Assembly: GCF_963678975.1 (NCBI RefSeq) | Contig: NC_089277.1 | Location: 22,289,440 to 22,353,439, forward strand | Length of the DNA: 64,000 nt | Source of the DNA: Dysidea avara | Taxonomy: Eukaryota > Porifera > Demospongiae > Dictyoceratida > Dysideidae | Direction of reading: 5' to 3' | Notes under the pieces: generated by a model | Told to the model about the DNA's origin: nothing | Database searches by the model: none | What the model saw: only the letters and a program-made list of their open reading frames with translations | Shown: positions 44,795 through 54,190 of the stretch, one piece after another | Layout: the number at the start of each line of letters is the position of its first letter | Position numbering within the stretch: the first letter of the stretch is position 1 | Position numbers and translations under genes: made by a program

Positions 44795-46795
44795 TCAAAC
44801 ATCTGCTTCTAACGGTATCAAATGCTGTATTGGACGCCTTAGATTGATGACTTTCTCCTTGCTTAGTACCTGAATCTTTGCTGATCTAACCTTTCCATCT
44901 CGTCCTTCTAGTGTTTCAGTCACCTTAGCTAATTTCCACAAACATTTGGCTGTTCCGTCTTCTTTTAGTATCACAATATCTCCAACTTGTATCCTCCTAG
45001 CATTGTCATTAGGTGTCTTGATTGCTCTTCGTTCTTGTAAGCTTAACAGATAATCTTTCTGCCATTGTCGAGTAAAACTGTTCAGCACACGAAATTGGTG
45101 TTTCGCTCGTTTAGTCAGTGTTTTGTTAGTACTTGAAACCTCAAATTGACATCCACTGGGTGTAGTAGCTAACCTTCGTCCATAGACTAAACTAGCTGGG
45201 GTTAGAGCATAGGACACACCTTCCTCATCATCCTGCACGTAGGTCAAGGGTCTATTGTTCAGTATTGCCTCTATTTCTGTAACAGTTGTCACCAACTCAT
45301 CAAACCTTAAAGTGGATTTTCCCACGACCTTCCTCAAGCAACGTTTCACACTTCTAACCATTCTCTCCCAAAATCCCCCCCACCAGGGGGCCTTCTCTGC
45401 AATAAACATCCATCGGATCTGTTTGTTTGTCAGGTGTTGATGGACTTCTTCTGATCGTACCACCTTCATCACTTCCTTAGCACAATGCTTAAACGTTTTT
45501 GCATTATCTGACATAACAAGTGATGGTACTCCTCTCCTGCTACAAAAACGTCTGAAAGCTAACAAGAAAGTGGTAGATGTCATGCCATCAGTAACCTCTA
45601 AATGCAATGCTCGAGTGGAGGCACACGTAAATAAACAAATGTATGCCTTACTACTCTGTGTCCCTGCACCACTCCGAACATACAAAGGTCCAGCAAAATC
45701 TACCCCTATATTGTTGAAGGGTGGGTCTTCACTTACTCGCTCAGTTGGAAGATCAGGTATCTGTGGTCCGGAGTATGGTCTACCTTCATAACGTCTGCAT
45801 ACATTACATCGTCTTATAATCTTCTTTACAGCTTCACGGCCTCTGAAAATCCAGTAATGTTCACGTAAGGAAGCCAATGTCTCTGAAACACCATTGTGAT
45901 GCACTAATTTGTGACTCTCTCTAATTAACAGCTCAGTAAAGTAGTGTTTTGTTGGTAACAATACTGGGTACTTCATAGTTTCTGATAGGTTTGCATTACC
46001 TAAGTGTCCTTTACAACGGATAAATTTCTGATCACTTAAAAACAATTGGAATTGCCTCTTGTAGGTAACTGTCTTACCCTTCTGTAATTGTTTGTGCTCT
46101 TCTGGGAAGGAGTTCTTCTGTATTGATCTGATCCATAGGTTCTCAGCCTCTCTCAATTCCTCACCATTCAAATCTTTTGATACTTCTGTTCCGTTTTTAG
46201 ATTTCAACAAGTTGGCAAATTTCAACACAGTTCCCGTCACTCTTAACAGTTTAAGCTTAGAATTGTACCTTTTCAGGTCAAATATGGCTTCAAGATTTAA
46301 AACTGCATCTCTGTCTTCTGCAACTGATACCATCGAGTGTACTATGACTGGTGAGTTCTTCACTAATTCTGCACTAGCCGCTGTACATTCATATTGTGTG
46401 GGGTGATCAGGCCACTTGTCAGGATCTTGTTTCAAAAAATTTGGACCATTCCACCATAGCTCATTGGATATCAGCTCACTAGCTGTACACGATCTGGATG
46501 GTATGTCTGCTGGATTCTTCAATCCTGGGCAAAATCTCCAGTTCTCTCCCGTAAACTGGCGTATCTCTGCTACTCGAATCTGTACGTACTGCTTCCAATG
46601 GCGGTGGTTTTTGATCCAGCACAACACTGTCATTGAGTCTGTCCAACAGTATACTTGTGGCCTTATAGGCAGAGACTTCAAGATAGTATTGACCAAACGA
46701 GAAAGTATGGTAGCTCCCAACAATTCTAGCCTAGGTATGGTTTGCCCTTTTATAGGTGCAACACGGGTTTTTGATGCCATTACACATGTACTCAC
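44795..46795 (-). CDS. BEL/Pao pol, C-terminal frame: RNase H end and integrase
   Basis: 666 codons. Residues 1-100 are the end of RNase H (IPRLELLGATILSRL, YCWTDSMTVLCWI). A zinc-binding HHCC module follows (H296, H299, C330, C333). The integrase core has D366 in GVDFAGPLY, D430 in VMSDNAKTF and E477 in WWGGFWERMV, then LNNRPLTY. A C-terminal domain has a GDIVILKED..W start and ends at 44795. All expected catalytic residues are visible. The frame begins just after the single-base shift near 46817-46823. The M at 46795 is probably not a real start. Downstream (44725-44794) is a short 3' region before the LTR. Confidence 0.88.
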   Translation of the reverse strand: MSTCVMASKTRVAPIKGQTIPRLELLGATILSRLVNTILKSLPIRPQVYCWTDSMTVLCWIKNHRHWKQYVQIRVAEIRQFTGENWRFCPGLKNPADIPSRSCTASELISNELWWNGPNFLKQDPDKWPDHPTQYECTAASAELVKNSPVIVHSMVSVAEDRDAVLNLEAIFDLKRYNSKLKLLRVTGTVLKFANLLKSKNGTEVSKDLNGEELREAENLWIRSIQKNSFPEEHKQLQKGKTVTYKRQFQLFLSDQKFIRCKGHLGNANLSETMKYPVLLPTKHYFTELLIRESHKLVHHNGVSETLASLREHYWIFRGREAVKKIIRRCNVCRRYEGRPYSGPQIPDLPTERVSEDPPFNNIGVDFAGPLYVRSGAGTQSSKAYICLFTCASTRALHLEVTDGMTSTTFLLAFRRFCSRRGVPSLVMSDNAKTFKHCAKEVMKVVRSEEVHQHLTNKQIRWMFIAEKAPWWGGFWERMVRSVKRCLRKVVGKSTLRFDELVTTVTEIEAILNNRPLTYVQDDEEGVSYALTPASLVYGRRLATTPSGCQFEVSSTNKTLTKRAKHQFRVLNSFTRQWQKDYLLSLQERRAIKTPNDNARRIQVGDIVILKEDGTAKCLWKLAKVTETLEGRDGKVRSAKIQVLSKEKVINLRRPIQHLIPLEADV

Positions 46796-49700
46796 CGTTC
46801 CATCATTATAAGCAGACTCAAATAAACGACTGCTGCATAGGCCTTTTCTGAGGCATCACTAAATCCATGAATTTCCAATGTGGCAGGCGTCAGCTCTCTG
46901 ATGTGATAATATCTTGGGACGTTTATCTGTGACATCACGTCTAGGTCATTTGTAAACTGCTCCCACTTAGTTAATGATAGTTCAGTTAACGTTTGGTCCC
47001 AATCCACCTTGTCCTTACACAAAATCTGGAACAGAATCTTGGCTGCAATGATAATTGGACTAAAGAGTCCTAGCGGATCAAACAATTTAGAGGATGTCTT
47101 CAAGACTGACCGCTTAGTAGGTGGTAATGACTTGGCAAACATCATGACATCTTTAAAACTGAAGTGTAAATCATCTGTTTTTGTATCCCAGGTAAGACCA
47201 AGTATCTTAACACCTTCAACTTCACTTGGAATTGTGGTATTATCTGTGGAATCAATTTTTTGCTGTAAGGACTCTGAATTGGTTCTCCACTTGCGGAGGT
47301 TGAATCCTCCACTTGCCATGAGTTGTCTGGCCTTCTCATATGTATGGATTCCTTGTTCTTCATTTTGCACACCACAGATGAGATCATCTACATAAAAAGA
47401 CTGTGACAGTAATTCTGCCATCTCTGGTTCCTTAAGCAGAAAACGGGTCAAGTGGTATTGGATTGTTTCTGTCAAAATTGCTGGACTAGGTGTTAAACCA
47501 AATACTAGTCGACAAAATCGGTATTGTATTACCTCGGGCCTTGGCTTCAAAATGTCATCAATCCACAAAAATCTCAGAGCATCACGATCCTTTGGGTCTA
47601 TGACAATTTGATGGAATGCCTTTTCTATGTCAGCAGTAAGACCAATTGGGTGACTTCGAAAGTTCAAGAGTAAATTAAATATGTGCGGTATCCCATTTGG
47701 TCCTTTCTCTAAGCAGTCATTTAATGAAAGTGATGTTTTGTTGGCTTTGGCTGATGCATCAAAGACAATTCTCAATTTGGTGGTCTCTCTGTCAGTCTTT
47801 ATGACAGCATGGTGAGGTAAAAAATAACAGCCATCTTGGTATGTTTTGCTAGGGATATGCTCTATAATACCATCCTGTACCTGCATCTTGAAAGTTGCGT
47901 CATACTGTTGAAATAGAGATTTATCCCTTTGTAACTTGCTTCTTAACTGATTGAGTCTAGCCATGGATATTTCATAACCATTGCCTTGAGGTCTGAAATC
48001 TGTTTTCCAAGGAAGAGTGACCTGGTATCTGCCCAGGATCCAATCATATTTCAAATCAACAAACAAAGAACTCATGGAAGCCGTCTGGGTTTCTTCAGCT
48101 ATACCGATTGACTCGGTCTCCCAGAAACGGTGCAAGTCATTACTCAAATCTTGGTCACTACACTGTTCACTGAGTGAACCAACTCCTTCTATTACCAAAT
48201 TAGACAATGCATAATTCACTTCTTTGTTTCCTGCATTGACTGGTCCAGATAGAAGCCATCCAAACTTGCTACTCACAGCAGTTGGCCCTTCATTTCCACG
48301 TTTAATGTCTCCAGTGACAATATCCCAATAGAAATCTGATCCAATGAGCATATCAACTTTGTCAGACGAATACTTGGAAGCACTTGTATCTGCTAGGTCT
48401 AATTCTTGTAAGTGGGAATATTGCTGTGGCTGGACAGGTATTTGCAATGGTGAACAGATGGCATGGTAGCTTAGTGCTGTAATCTCTACATCCTTGCCTT
48501 GCTTTGCTTGCAGTCTAACTTTAACCAAGTCACATTTTTTCTTATTGAACTCTTCACTTCCGAATGTGTTCACCGTCAAAGTTTCTTGTTTCAGGGGTTT
48601 CAATTTCAGCCTCATCTTTAGCTCATTAGACAGATATGAGCGCTGACTTCCAGCATCCATCAGTATTCTCACAGGTACTAAATCACTATTTGCTGTGTAG
48701 GCAAAAGTGCGAGCAGTCTGTAGTAAAACTTCATTCTTGCACCTTGCTACTGTGGTTACTTTGGGTGTGGAGGTGTCACTTCCTTCGGTGGTACCACTGG
48801 CCTCTTTGGGTGGCTCTGGAGCAATATTCTGTTCATACAGGGACTGATGGTGCTTCCTTCCGCACTTACGACATCGCCTATTCACAGAACATTCAGAAAC
48901 ACGGTGACCATTACTCAAACAAAGAAAACAACAACCTTCTCTTTTCAATACTGCCACCCTTCCTGAAATAGTATTTATCTTTTCACAGCTGGCTGAATAA
49001 TGTTCAGCTTTGCAAAATATACATTGCACCTTACGCTTCGACTTATCCTCTTGCACTAGTAAGGAAGCTGCAGTGGGCGGTGGCAATCTCTTTTGCTGGT
49101 CCATATTTCTGGTATCAAAAAATTTCATGCTCTCACTCATTTCCCTGGCTTCAACTTCATTCTTTATTACCTCCAAGAGTTCATCCACAACCCATACATC
49201 CCTCTTTGTAAGTCGAGCTATCTGTAGACGGATGTTGTATGGTAACTTGGTCATTATCACAGGGATCAATAAACAACCATATTGTTCACGGGCAATTCCT
49301 AACGCTTCAAGTGCTCGGACATTCACATTAATTTTGTCGTACACTAAACGAATCTGAACAGCTTTATCTCCATTACAGTTAGGTAGTTTCACAAGTTCTT
49401 CCATGTGGGCTGCGATGATGTTTTGTTTCTTCCCAAATCGTTCCTTTAGCAACTCCAAAGCTGCTGCATAGTTACCTTCCGACAGTGTGAGTCCTTGTAT
49501 TGCACTGGCCGCAGGTCCTTCTACAAGTCCCTTGAGGTAATTAAACTTGTCAATCACTGATAAATCAGGATTTTGATGTACTGCAGAAGTAAAGCTTTCC
49601 CAAAATGACTGAAAATGAATTACCTCTCCGGAAAATTTAGGCAGGTACAACTTTGGTAACTTAGGTCTAACTCTACTTTCATCTAACCTTGGAGTGTTTC

Positions 49701-50064
49701 TTCGAGTGATTTCGCTCGTCTCTGTAACGGAAGCATCGGTAGACATACCAACTGGCAACGTATCGGGCTTCTTAAGATATGCTTTGATCTCGCCACATAA
49801 TTGTGAAACCTTATCAGCAATAGCTTCCGCCTCCAGCACATCATTCTCGATTTCTTTCACGTCTATTAATGTAACCATATCTTCATCAAAACCTCGTAAT
49901 ACCTTGAGCTTTTCTGTTAACTGTTCGTCGATAATACGTAAACGAGTGATAGATTTCTCAACTCTTTCTCCTTCAAGCAACGAAGCAGCTTCCTTTATCA
50001 ACCTGGTTACAACTCCACGGTGGCCCTTTCTTCGTTGCTTCAGTCTTTCTAACTGTTCACACAT
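46792..50064 (-). CDS. BEL/Pao gag-protease-RT-RNase H frame
   Basis: 1090 codons from ATG at 50064. In order: an N-terminal helical part rich in charged residues (1-110); a DUF1759-type gag region (140-290; LPKLYLPKFSGE, FQSFWESF, YLKGLVEGPA); Cys/His knuckles (348-405; CIFC..H..C, CFLCLSNGH..C, CRKCGRKHH); an aspartic protease with DAG at ~470 followed by SQRSYLS; the reverse transcriptase (745-900) with TADIEKAF and YVDD at ~891-894; and the start of RNase H (HGFSDASEKAYAAVVYL). Homology switches frame near 46817-46823, and the last dozen residues before the stop at 46792 are out of frame. A lost base, rather than programmed frameshifting, is the simplest reading, since the site lies within a domain and lacks a classic slippery heptamer. 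Confidence 0.9.
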   Translation of the reverse strand: MCEQLERLKQRRKGHRGVVTRLIKEAASLLEGERVEKSITRLRIIDEQLTEKLKVLRGFDEDMVTLIDVKEIENDVLEAEAIADKVSQLCGEIKAYLKKPDTLPVGMSTDASVTETSEITRRNTPRLDESRVRPKLPKLYLPKFSGEVIHFQSFWESFTSAVHQNPDLSVIDKFNYLKGLVEGPAASAIQGLTLSEGNYAAALELLKERFGKKQNIIAAHMEELVKLPNCNGDKAVQIRLVYDKINVNVRALEALGIAREQYGCLLIPVIMTKLPYNIRLQIARLTKRDVWVVDELLEVIKNEVEAREMSESMKFFDTRNMDQQKRLPPPTAASLLVQEDKSKRKVQCIFCKAEHYSASCEKINTISGRVAVLKREGCCFLCLSNGHRVSECSVNRRCRKCGRKHHQSLYEQNIAPEPPKEASGTTEGSDTSTPKVTTVARCKNEVLLQTARTFAYTANSDLVPVRILMDAGSQRSYLSNELKMRLKLKPLKQETLTVNTFGSEEFNKKKCDLVKVRLQAKQGKDVEITALSYHAICSPLQIPVQPQQYSHLQELDLADTSASKYSSDKVDMLIGSDFYWDIVTGDIKRGNEGPTAVSSKFGWLLSGPVNAGNKEVNYALSNLVIEGVGSLSEQCSDQDLSNDLHRFWETESIGIAEETQTASMSSLFVDLKYDWILGRYQVTLPWKTDFRPQGNGYEISMARLNQLRSKLQRDKSLFQQYDATFKMQVQDGIIEHIPSKTYQDGCYFLPHHAVIKTDRETTKLRIVFDASAKANKTSLSLNDCLEKGPNGIPHIFNLLLNFRSHPIGLTADIEKAFHQIVIDPKDRDALRFLWIDDILKPRPEVIQYRFCRLVFGLTPSPAILTETIQYHLTRFLLKEPEMAELLSQSFYVDDLICGVQNEEQGIHTYEKARQLMASGGFNLRKWRTNSESLQQKIDSTDNTTIPSEVEGVKILGLTWDTKTDDLHFSFKDVMMFAKSLPPTKRSVLKTSSKLFDPLGLFSPIIIAAKILFQILCKDKVDWDQTLTELSLTKWEQFTNDLDVMSQINVPRYYHIRELTPATLEIHGFSDASEKAYAAVVYLSLLIMMER

Positions 50065-50202
50065 GGCGGCGATCTTGGGTGCGTACTCTCAGCTGGGATC
50101 TTTCTACAAGTACAGCCGAGAACAACAAATCTATACGAAACACACGGACTACCTTTCGGGGTGCCTATTCACACCCGGCACCAAGGAATTCAGGACTCGG
50201 CT

Positions 50203-50220
50203 GCCCCACGTTGGGCGCCA
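50203..50220 (-). promoter_or_regulatory. primer-binding site, tRNA-Lys type
   Basis: Immediately inside the 5' LTR on the minus strand lies TGGCGCCCAACGTGGGGC. It would pair with the 3' end (including CCA) of a tRNA-Lys. By established knowledge this 18-mer class primes several retroelements via tRNA-Lys1,2. Confidence 0.85.
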
Positions 50221-50350
50221 TGTAACGAAGAAACGAAACGCGTGTTGACCGCCATGTTATTCTAATTAATGTGTCAAGAAAAAAAGGGGCGCATGCGTAA
50301 TAATGCTAATTAGCTACAACAGCAAAATAATGGCCTAATTGTCTATAACA
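50221..50350 (-). repeat. 5' LTR of the BEL/Pao element
   Basis: 130 bp, base-for-base the same as the 3' LTR. Followed at 50351 by the AGAGA target duplication and the continuing minisatellite (AGAGATCAGCTAGAAGAAAT). Confidence 0.95.
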
Positions 50351-50960
50351 AGAGATCAGCTAGAAGAAATTACCTTGTAGATAGTTCAGCTACAAACAAA
50401 TCACCCTATAGAAAGATCAGTTAGAAGAAGTTACCTTGGAGAAAGTTCAGCTACAAAGAAACCATTTTGTAAAGAGCTCAGCTGCAAACAAATCACCTGT
50501 ACAGAATTCAACTATGAACAAATCACCCTGTAGAGAGATCAGCTATAAGAAGTTACCTTGTAGATAGTTCAGCTACAAACAAATCTCCCTGTAGAGAGAT
50601 CAGCTAGAAGAAATTACCTTGTAGAGAGTTCAGCTACAAAGAAACCACCATGTAGAGAGTTCAGCTGCAAAGAAATCACCCTGTAGAAAATTCTGCCAGA
50701 AACAAATTGCCCTGTAGAAAGATCAGTTAGAAGAAGTTACCTTTTAGAGAGTTCAGCTACAAAGAAACCATTCTGTAAAGAGCTCAGCTGCAAACAAATC
50801 ACCTATACAGAATTCAGCTACAAACACATCACCCTGTAGAGAGATCAGCTAGAAGAAGTTACGTTGTAGATCGTTCAGCTACAAACAATTCACCCTGTAG
50901 AGAGAGCAATTAGAAGAAGTCACCTTGTAGAGTGTTCAGTTACAAAGAAACCACCATGGA
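50351..50960 (-). repeat. minisatellite array, right remainder
   Basis: About twenty 31 bp monomers continue the array cut at 44594. The last monomer ends ACCACCATGGAGATTTCTG near 50965. Confidence 0.9.
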
Positions 50961-50985
50961 GATTTCTGTAATCAATATAATATTA

Positions 50986-51224
50986 TGTGACCGGATTTGC
51001 GAAAAGGGGTCTTCCACACACATCCAATTCCGTAACCATTGGAGACCATAACTCAGTGTTCAAGTAACATACTAACCTGAAAATTTCACCACGTATTCAG
51101 CTATAGTGGTGCTCACCACTGTCCAAAATTCAAGGCAATAACTCTTTCCAATCTGACGTTATCAATTGTCAAAGTTGGCAAATTGGATGTGTGTGGAAGA
51201 CCCCTTTTCGCAAATCCGGTCACA
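50986..51224. mobile_element. 239 bp TA-flanked miniature element, 44 bp perfect ends
   Basis: The first 44 bases (TGTGACCGGATTTGCGAAAA...) are exactly complementary to the last 44 (51181-51224). TA flanks at 50984-50985 and 51225-51226. The interior is unique. It is absent from the equivalent spacer of the left copy at 20100-20330, so it inserted into this copy only. Confidence 0.88.
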
Positions 51225-51392
51225 TATGTATTATACAGTATATATAATTTGTACATTTACTGATAAAATATTTAAAGTACATCTACTTCATCTTTTCTTC
51301 TTCCTGTAGTAAAGAAAAAAACATAGGTTAAAAAAGTCCCAAAGCTGGCCATAGGCCGGCTTTGGGGTATACAAATACAAAAAGAAATGAAA

Positions 51393-51710
51393 TCTAATCC
51401 AAAACAGCCAAGCTGTAAAAAAAGTGTGCGGCCCTCAGAAAGGCTATGGTGAAAAAAGATGTGAAATCCAAGGTGGCGGCCAAGAAATGGCTGTGATGGT
51501 AGGTTAATAGTAAAAATTTTAATAATGACAATTTAGGTAAATTTTGTGAAGCGGCACAAAAATTCACCTGAATTGTCGTTATTAAAATTTTTACCATTAA
51601 CCTACCATCACAGCCATTTCTTGGCCGCCACCTTGGATTTCACATCTTTTTTCACCATAGCCTTTCTGAGGGCCACACACTTTTTTACAGCTTGGCTGTT
51701 TTGGATTAGA
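51393..51710. repeat. 318 bp palindrome (composite repeat head, second copy)
   Basis: Arms from TCTAATCCAAAACAGCCAAG to the complement ending GGATTAGA, with centre AAGCGG. Very similar to 19769-20098. Followed directly by the dispersed CCTAATACAGCAGTCACCCT motif pair (51711-51747). Confidence 0.85.
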
Positions 51711-51791
51711 TACCCTAATACAGCAGTCACCCTAATAGACAGTCACATGTTTATAGCTAACTGTATGCTTTAACAAAAATTAAACAAACTA

Positions 51792-52951
51792 GTATATTAA
51801 AAATTATAAGTTTAAAAATGAAGTAGGGATCCAAGCGGTAGAAAGTAGTGAAACAAAAGATGAACGATAGTAGCTATTACAGTATGGCTCGGTGGGAAAT
51901 CCCTACTTTGGCATTGGACACAAAACAATTGCTATAACATGTCAAAGTAGGGATTTTCTACTGAGCTATGCTGTAATAGCTACTATCGTTTTGTCATACT
52001 GGATAATCAAAAGAGCCATCCAACCCCAATATCATCGGGAGTTCCTCAAGGCACGGTGCTAGCTCCACTGCTCCTTCTATTGTACATAAATGATTTACCT
52101 TCTCGAGTACACTCTTCTAAAGTAAAGTTGTATGCTGATGATGTATTAATCTACTGCTACATTAAATCTGAAACTGATTGTCATGCATTACAAGAAGACC
52201 TAGATGCTTTCGCACAATGGGCACATATTTGGCAGATGGAGTTTAACCCCAGCAAATGTGAATTCTTGAGAATTACCAATAAGAAAAATCCCATTGTCTT
52301 TAATTACTGCACTACTGCATTGAAGCTGTACCTATTGGCCAAGTTGCTCATACCAAATACCTTGGTGCAACAATTTCAAGTAACCTTTCATGGAATGAGC
52401 ATGTCCAAAGGATTACCAACAAGGCCAAACAAGTAAACAACTTTTTGTATCGTAACTTACGCGAATGTCCTATTCACATTAAATGTAATTGTTTTGTGAG
52501 AACTGCTGCTAGATTTTGCTTTAATGAATTTTTGAGATATTCAAGTGTTACTAACATGTTGTCTTCTCTTAATTTACCATTGTTAAAGGCAAGCTAAATT
52601 AAGTACTTTTTACAAAATAATTATCGGATATTTGATTGTGCCTACAGATGATCTTACCCCTAAACTTTCAAGTTTAAGGAGTGGCTACTACCACCAACCA
52701 ATGACACTAATTAATGCATACAAATTTTCCTTTTCCCCATCAACCATCAAATTATGGAACCAACTCCCTGCTGATGTAATTAATTCCTCTACCCCTAATG
52801 AGTTTTGTAATAACTTAAGTAACTTTTATGATCACACCTGTGCGTTATAATCTTTTGATTGAGAAATATAATATAATAATCGTTCATCTCTCGTTTCACT
52901 ACTTTTTACCGCTTGGATCCCTACTCGTTTTTAAATTTATAATTAATATAC
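51792..52951. mobile_element. 1160 bp foldback-family element carrying a LINE fragment
   Basis: Inverted ends of ~75 bp: GTATATTAAAAATTATAAGT..AGTAGGGATCCAAGCGGTAG at the left, and the complement ACCGCTTGGATCCCTACTCG..TTATAATTAATATAC at the right. The left arm contains its own hairpin (51860-51992). Between the ends lies a reverse-transcriptase fragment. Related, empty members are 36896-37177 and 55561-55790. Confidence 0.7.
52030..52860 (+). pseudogene. Jockey/CR1-type reverse transcriptase fragment
   Basis: Across frames: SSGVPQGTVLAPLLLLLYIN, KLYADDVLIY (the RT YxDD box), QMEFNPSKCEFLRI, then after a shift HTKYLGATISSNLSWNEHV, RTAARFCFNEFLRYSSVTNM, and finally FSFSPSTIKLWNQLP with the end near 52850. 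It is 5' truncated and shifted at least twice, so dead. Its 3' end coincides with the right inverted end of the surrounding element. Confidence 0.75.
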
Positions 52952-53099
52952 TTTAATTATACGATTCTTCTTTGTAATCAGAAGCTGAAGCTCCAAGTAT
53001 GCCTCAACAAACCAGTCTGGTTGTCCACCTCTCAGACAGTAACTCAGTAGTTTCAGCATTAAACTGTTTACATACACCATCATCTCATAGGAGAGTTAC

Positions 53100-53900
53100 A
53101 GTGTACTTCCTTCTCTAGAATTGTCCTGCACGACGCATCCTCACTTTTAGTCCCAACTTAGTACAAAGCAACTTATGGTCAATCCAGCAGTCTGCACAGC
53201 ATCAAACACTCACATCGTGATACAAGGATCTATCAGTTTGAGGCATAATGATGTAATCAATACAGTGCCAATGTTTTGTTCCAGGATAGTGCCAATGTTT
53301 CATGCCAAGTATGCTTAAACACTGGCCTTCTCATACATTGTATTCATCACAGCTAATTCATTCAGAGCACACCAATGACCAAAAATTCTTACCACCTGGC
53401 ATCTTCATTCATTTCTCTAACTTCATGATAACCACTGACATCATGCCACACCAAGTCTTCCATCTAGTAGTACTTCCAACCCTAGCATTAAAATCACCCA
53501 TTAGTATCATTAAAATAGGACTGGAACCCAATCCTGGAGAACCACTTTCTCAGTCAACAATAGCCTTAAAGTAAAGACACAGTGTTCTAATCTCACCAGC
53601 ATCGCTCCATGTCCTACATGTCAAGAACAATGCCAACACCCTTGCCACATTGAATCACATCACAAGCTGCTAGCAAAGGTCACTCAGAGTGCATCACAGT
53701 ACAACCATCCTCCAAATACACTGCTTGGCCAAACCACTTAGCTTTACTGATTCCCACCATATTCATTTTAAATCTCTTCAGCTCTCACACTTTACGATTA
53801 GCCTCCAAGGTCTAGACATGCCAGTACAAATGTCACCATTAGCCTCCACAAGGGTTCTAGCATTCCAGGCTTCCAGCACGGTAACTAGCAGGGTGCTTCA
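53100..53900 (-). pseudogene. LINE endonuclease fragment
   Basis: The minus strand gives WNARTLVE near 53850, MGDFNARVG near 53490, and CWIDHKLL with MRRAGQF near 53150-53180. These are the start, DxN and SDH-type blocks of an exonuclease/endonuclease/phosphatase domain of a craniofacial-development-protein-like LINE. Many stops and shifts. The RT part of such an element lies at 39150-39930 on the same strand. Confidence 0.6.
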
Positions 53901-54086
53901 CTTGTCTCACCACAGCCTGACTTCTAGTGTGAAATTGATACACATCTCACAACACTAATATAGTGAGACTCTGGTGTACTTCACCAGGCCACTAACTAAA
54001 AACCAGAACAGAAACCAAATGACAGCTAGGTTGCATCACCGGTTGTGGTAGACACTAACAAAATTGTTACTGCCCGCCAGGCACTC

Positions 54087-54089
54087 CAC

Positions 54090-54187
<98 letters not shown>

Positions 54188-54190
54188 ACA
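54087..54190 (+). repeat. (CA)n microsatellite, ~50 units
   Basis: A nearly pure CA run, interrupted by one G near its left end and one T near its right. Cys-Val and His-Thr open frames across it are artefacts. Confidence 0.97.

Larger units (their letters stand above)
44595..50350 (-). mobile_element. BEL/Pao LTR retrotransposon, 5756 bp, recent insertion
   Basis: Two identical 130 bp LTRs lie at 44595-44724 and 50221-50350, beginning TG and ending CA on the coding strand. The host direct repeat AGAGA lies at 44590-44594 and 50351-50355, a 5 bp target duplication. A primer-binding site, TGGCGCCCAACGTGGGGC, directly follows the 5' LTR on the minus strand (50203-50220) and matches the type used with tRNA-Lys. 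The coding region is in two frames (46792-50064 and 44795-46795), broken by one shift in RNase H. Identical LTRs mean the insertion is young. It landed inside the minisatellite of the inverted composite repeat. Confidence 0.93.
40706..51710 (-). repeat. composite repeat, second full copy, inverted and interrupted
   Basis: In plus coordinates the order is terminal hairpin 40711-40728, tail to about 41525, CTCTAATAGAGCAGTCA pair 41527-41568, array 41570-44594, BEL/Pao element 44595-50350, array remainder 50351-50960, miniature element 50986-51224, spacer, and palindrome 51393-51710. This is the inverse of 19769-24310. Without the two insertions it would be about 5 kb. Confidence 0.7.

Noticed and set aside
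45255..46811. Plus-strand frames opposite the BEL pol gene
   Set aside because: Shadows of the strongly supported minus-strand pol frame.
46792..46830. Programmed -1 frameshift between the two BEL frames
   Set aside because: The shift lies inside RNase H, no clear slippery heptamer is seen, and a lost base is simpler; kept only as something to check.
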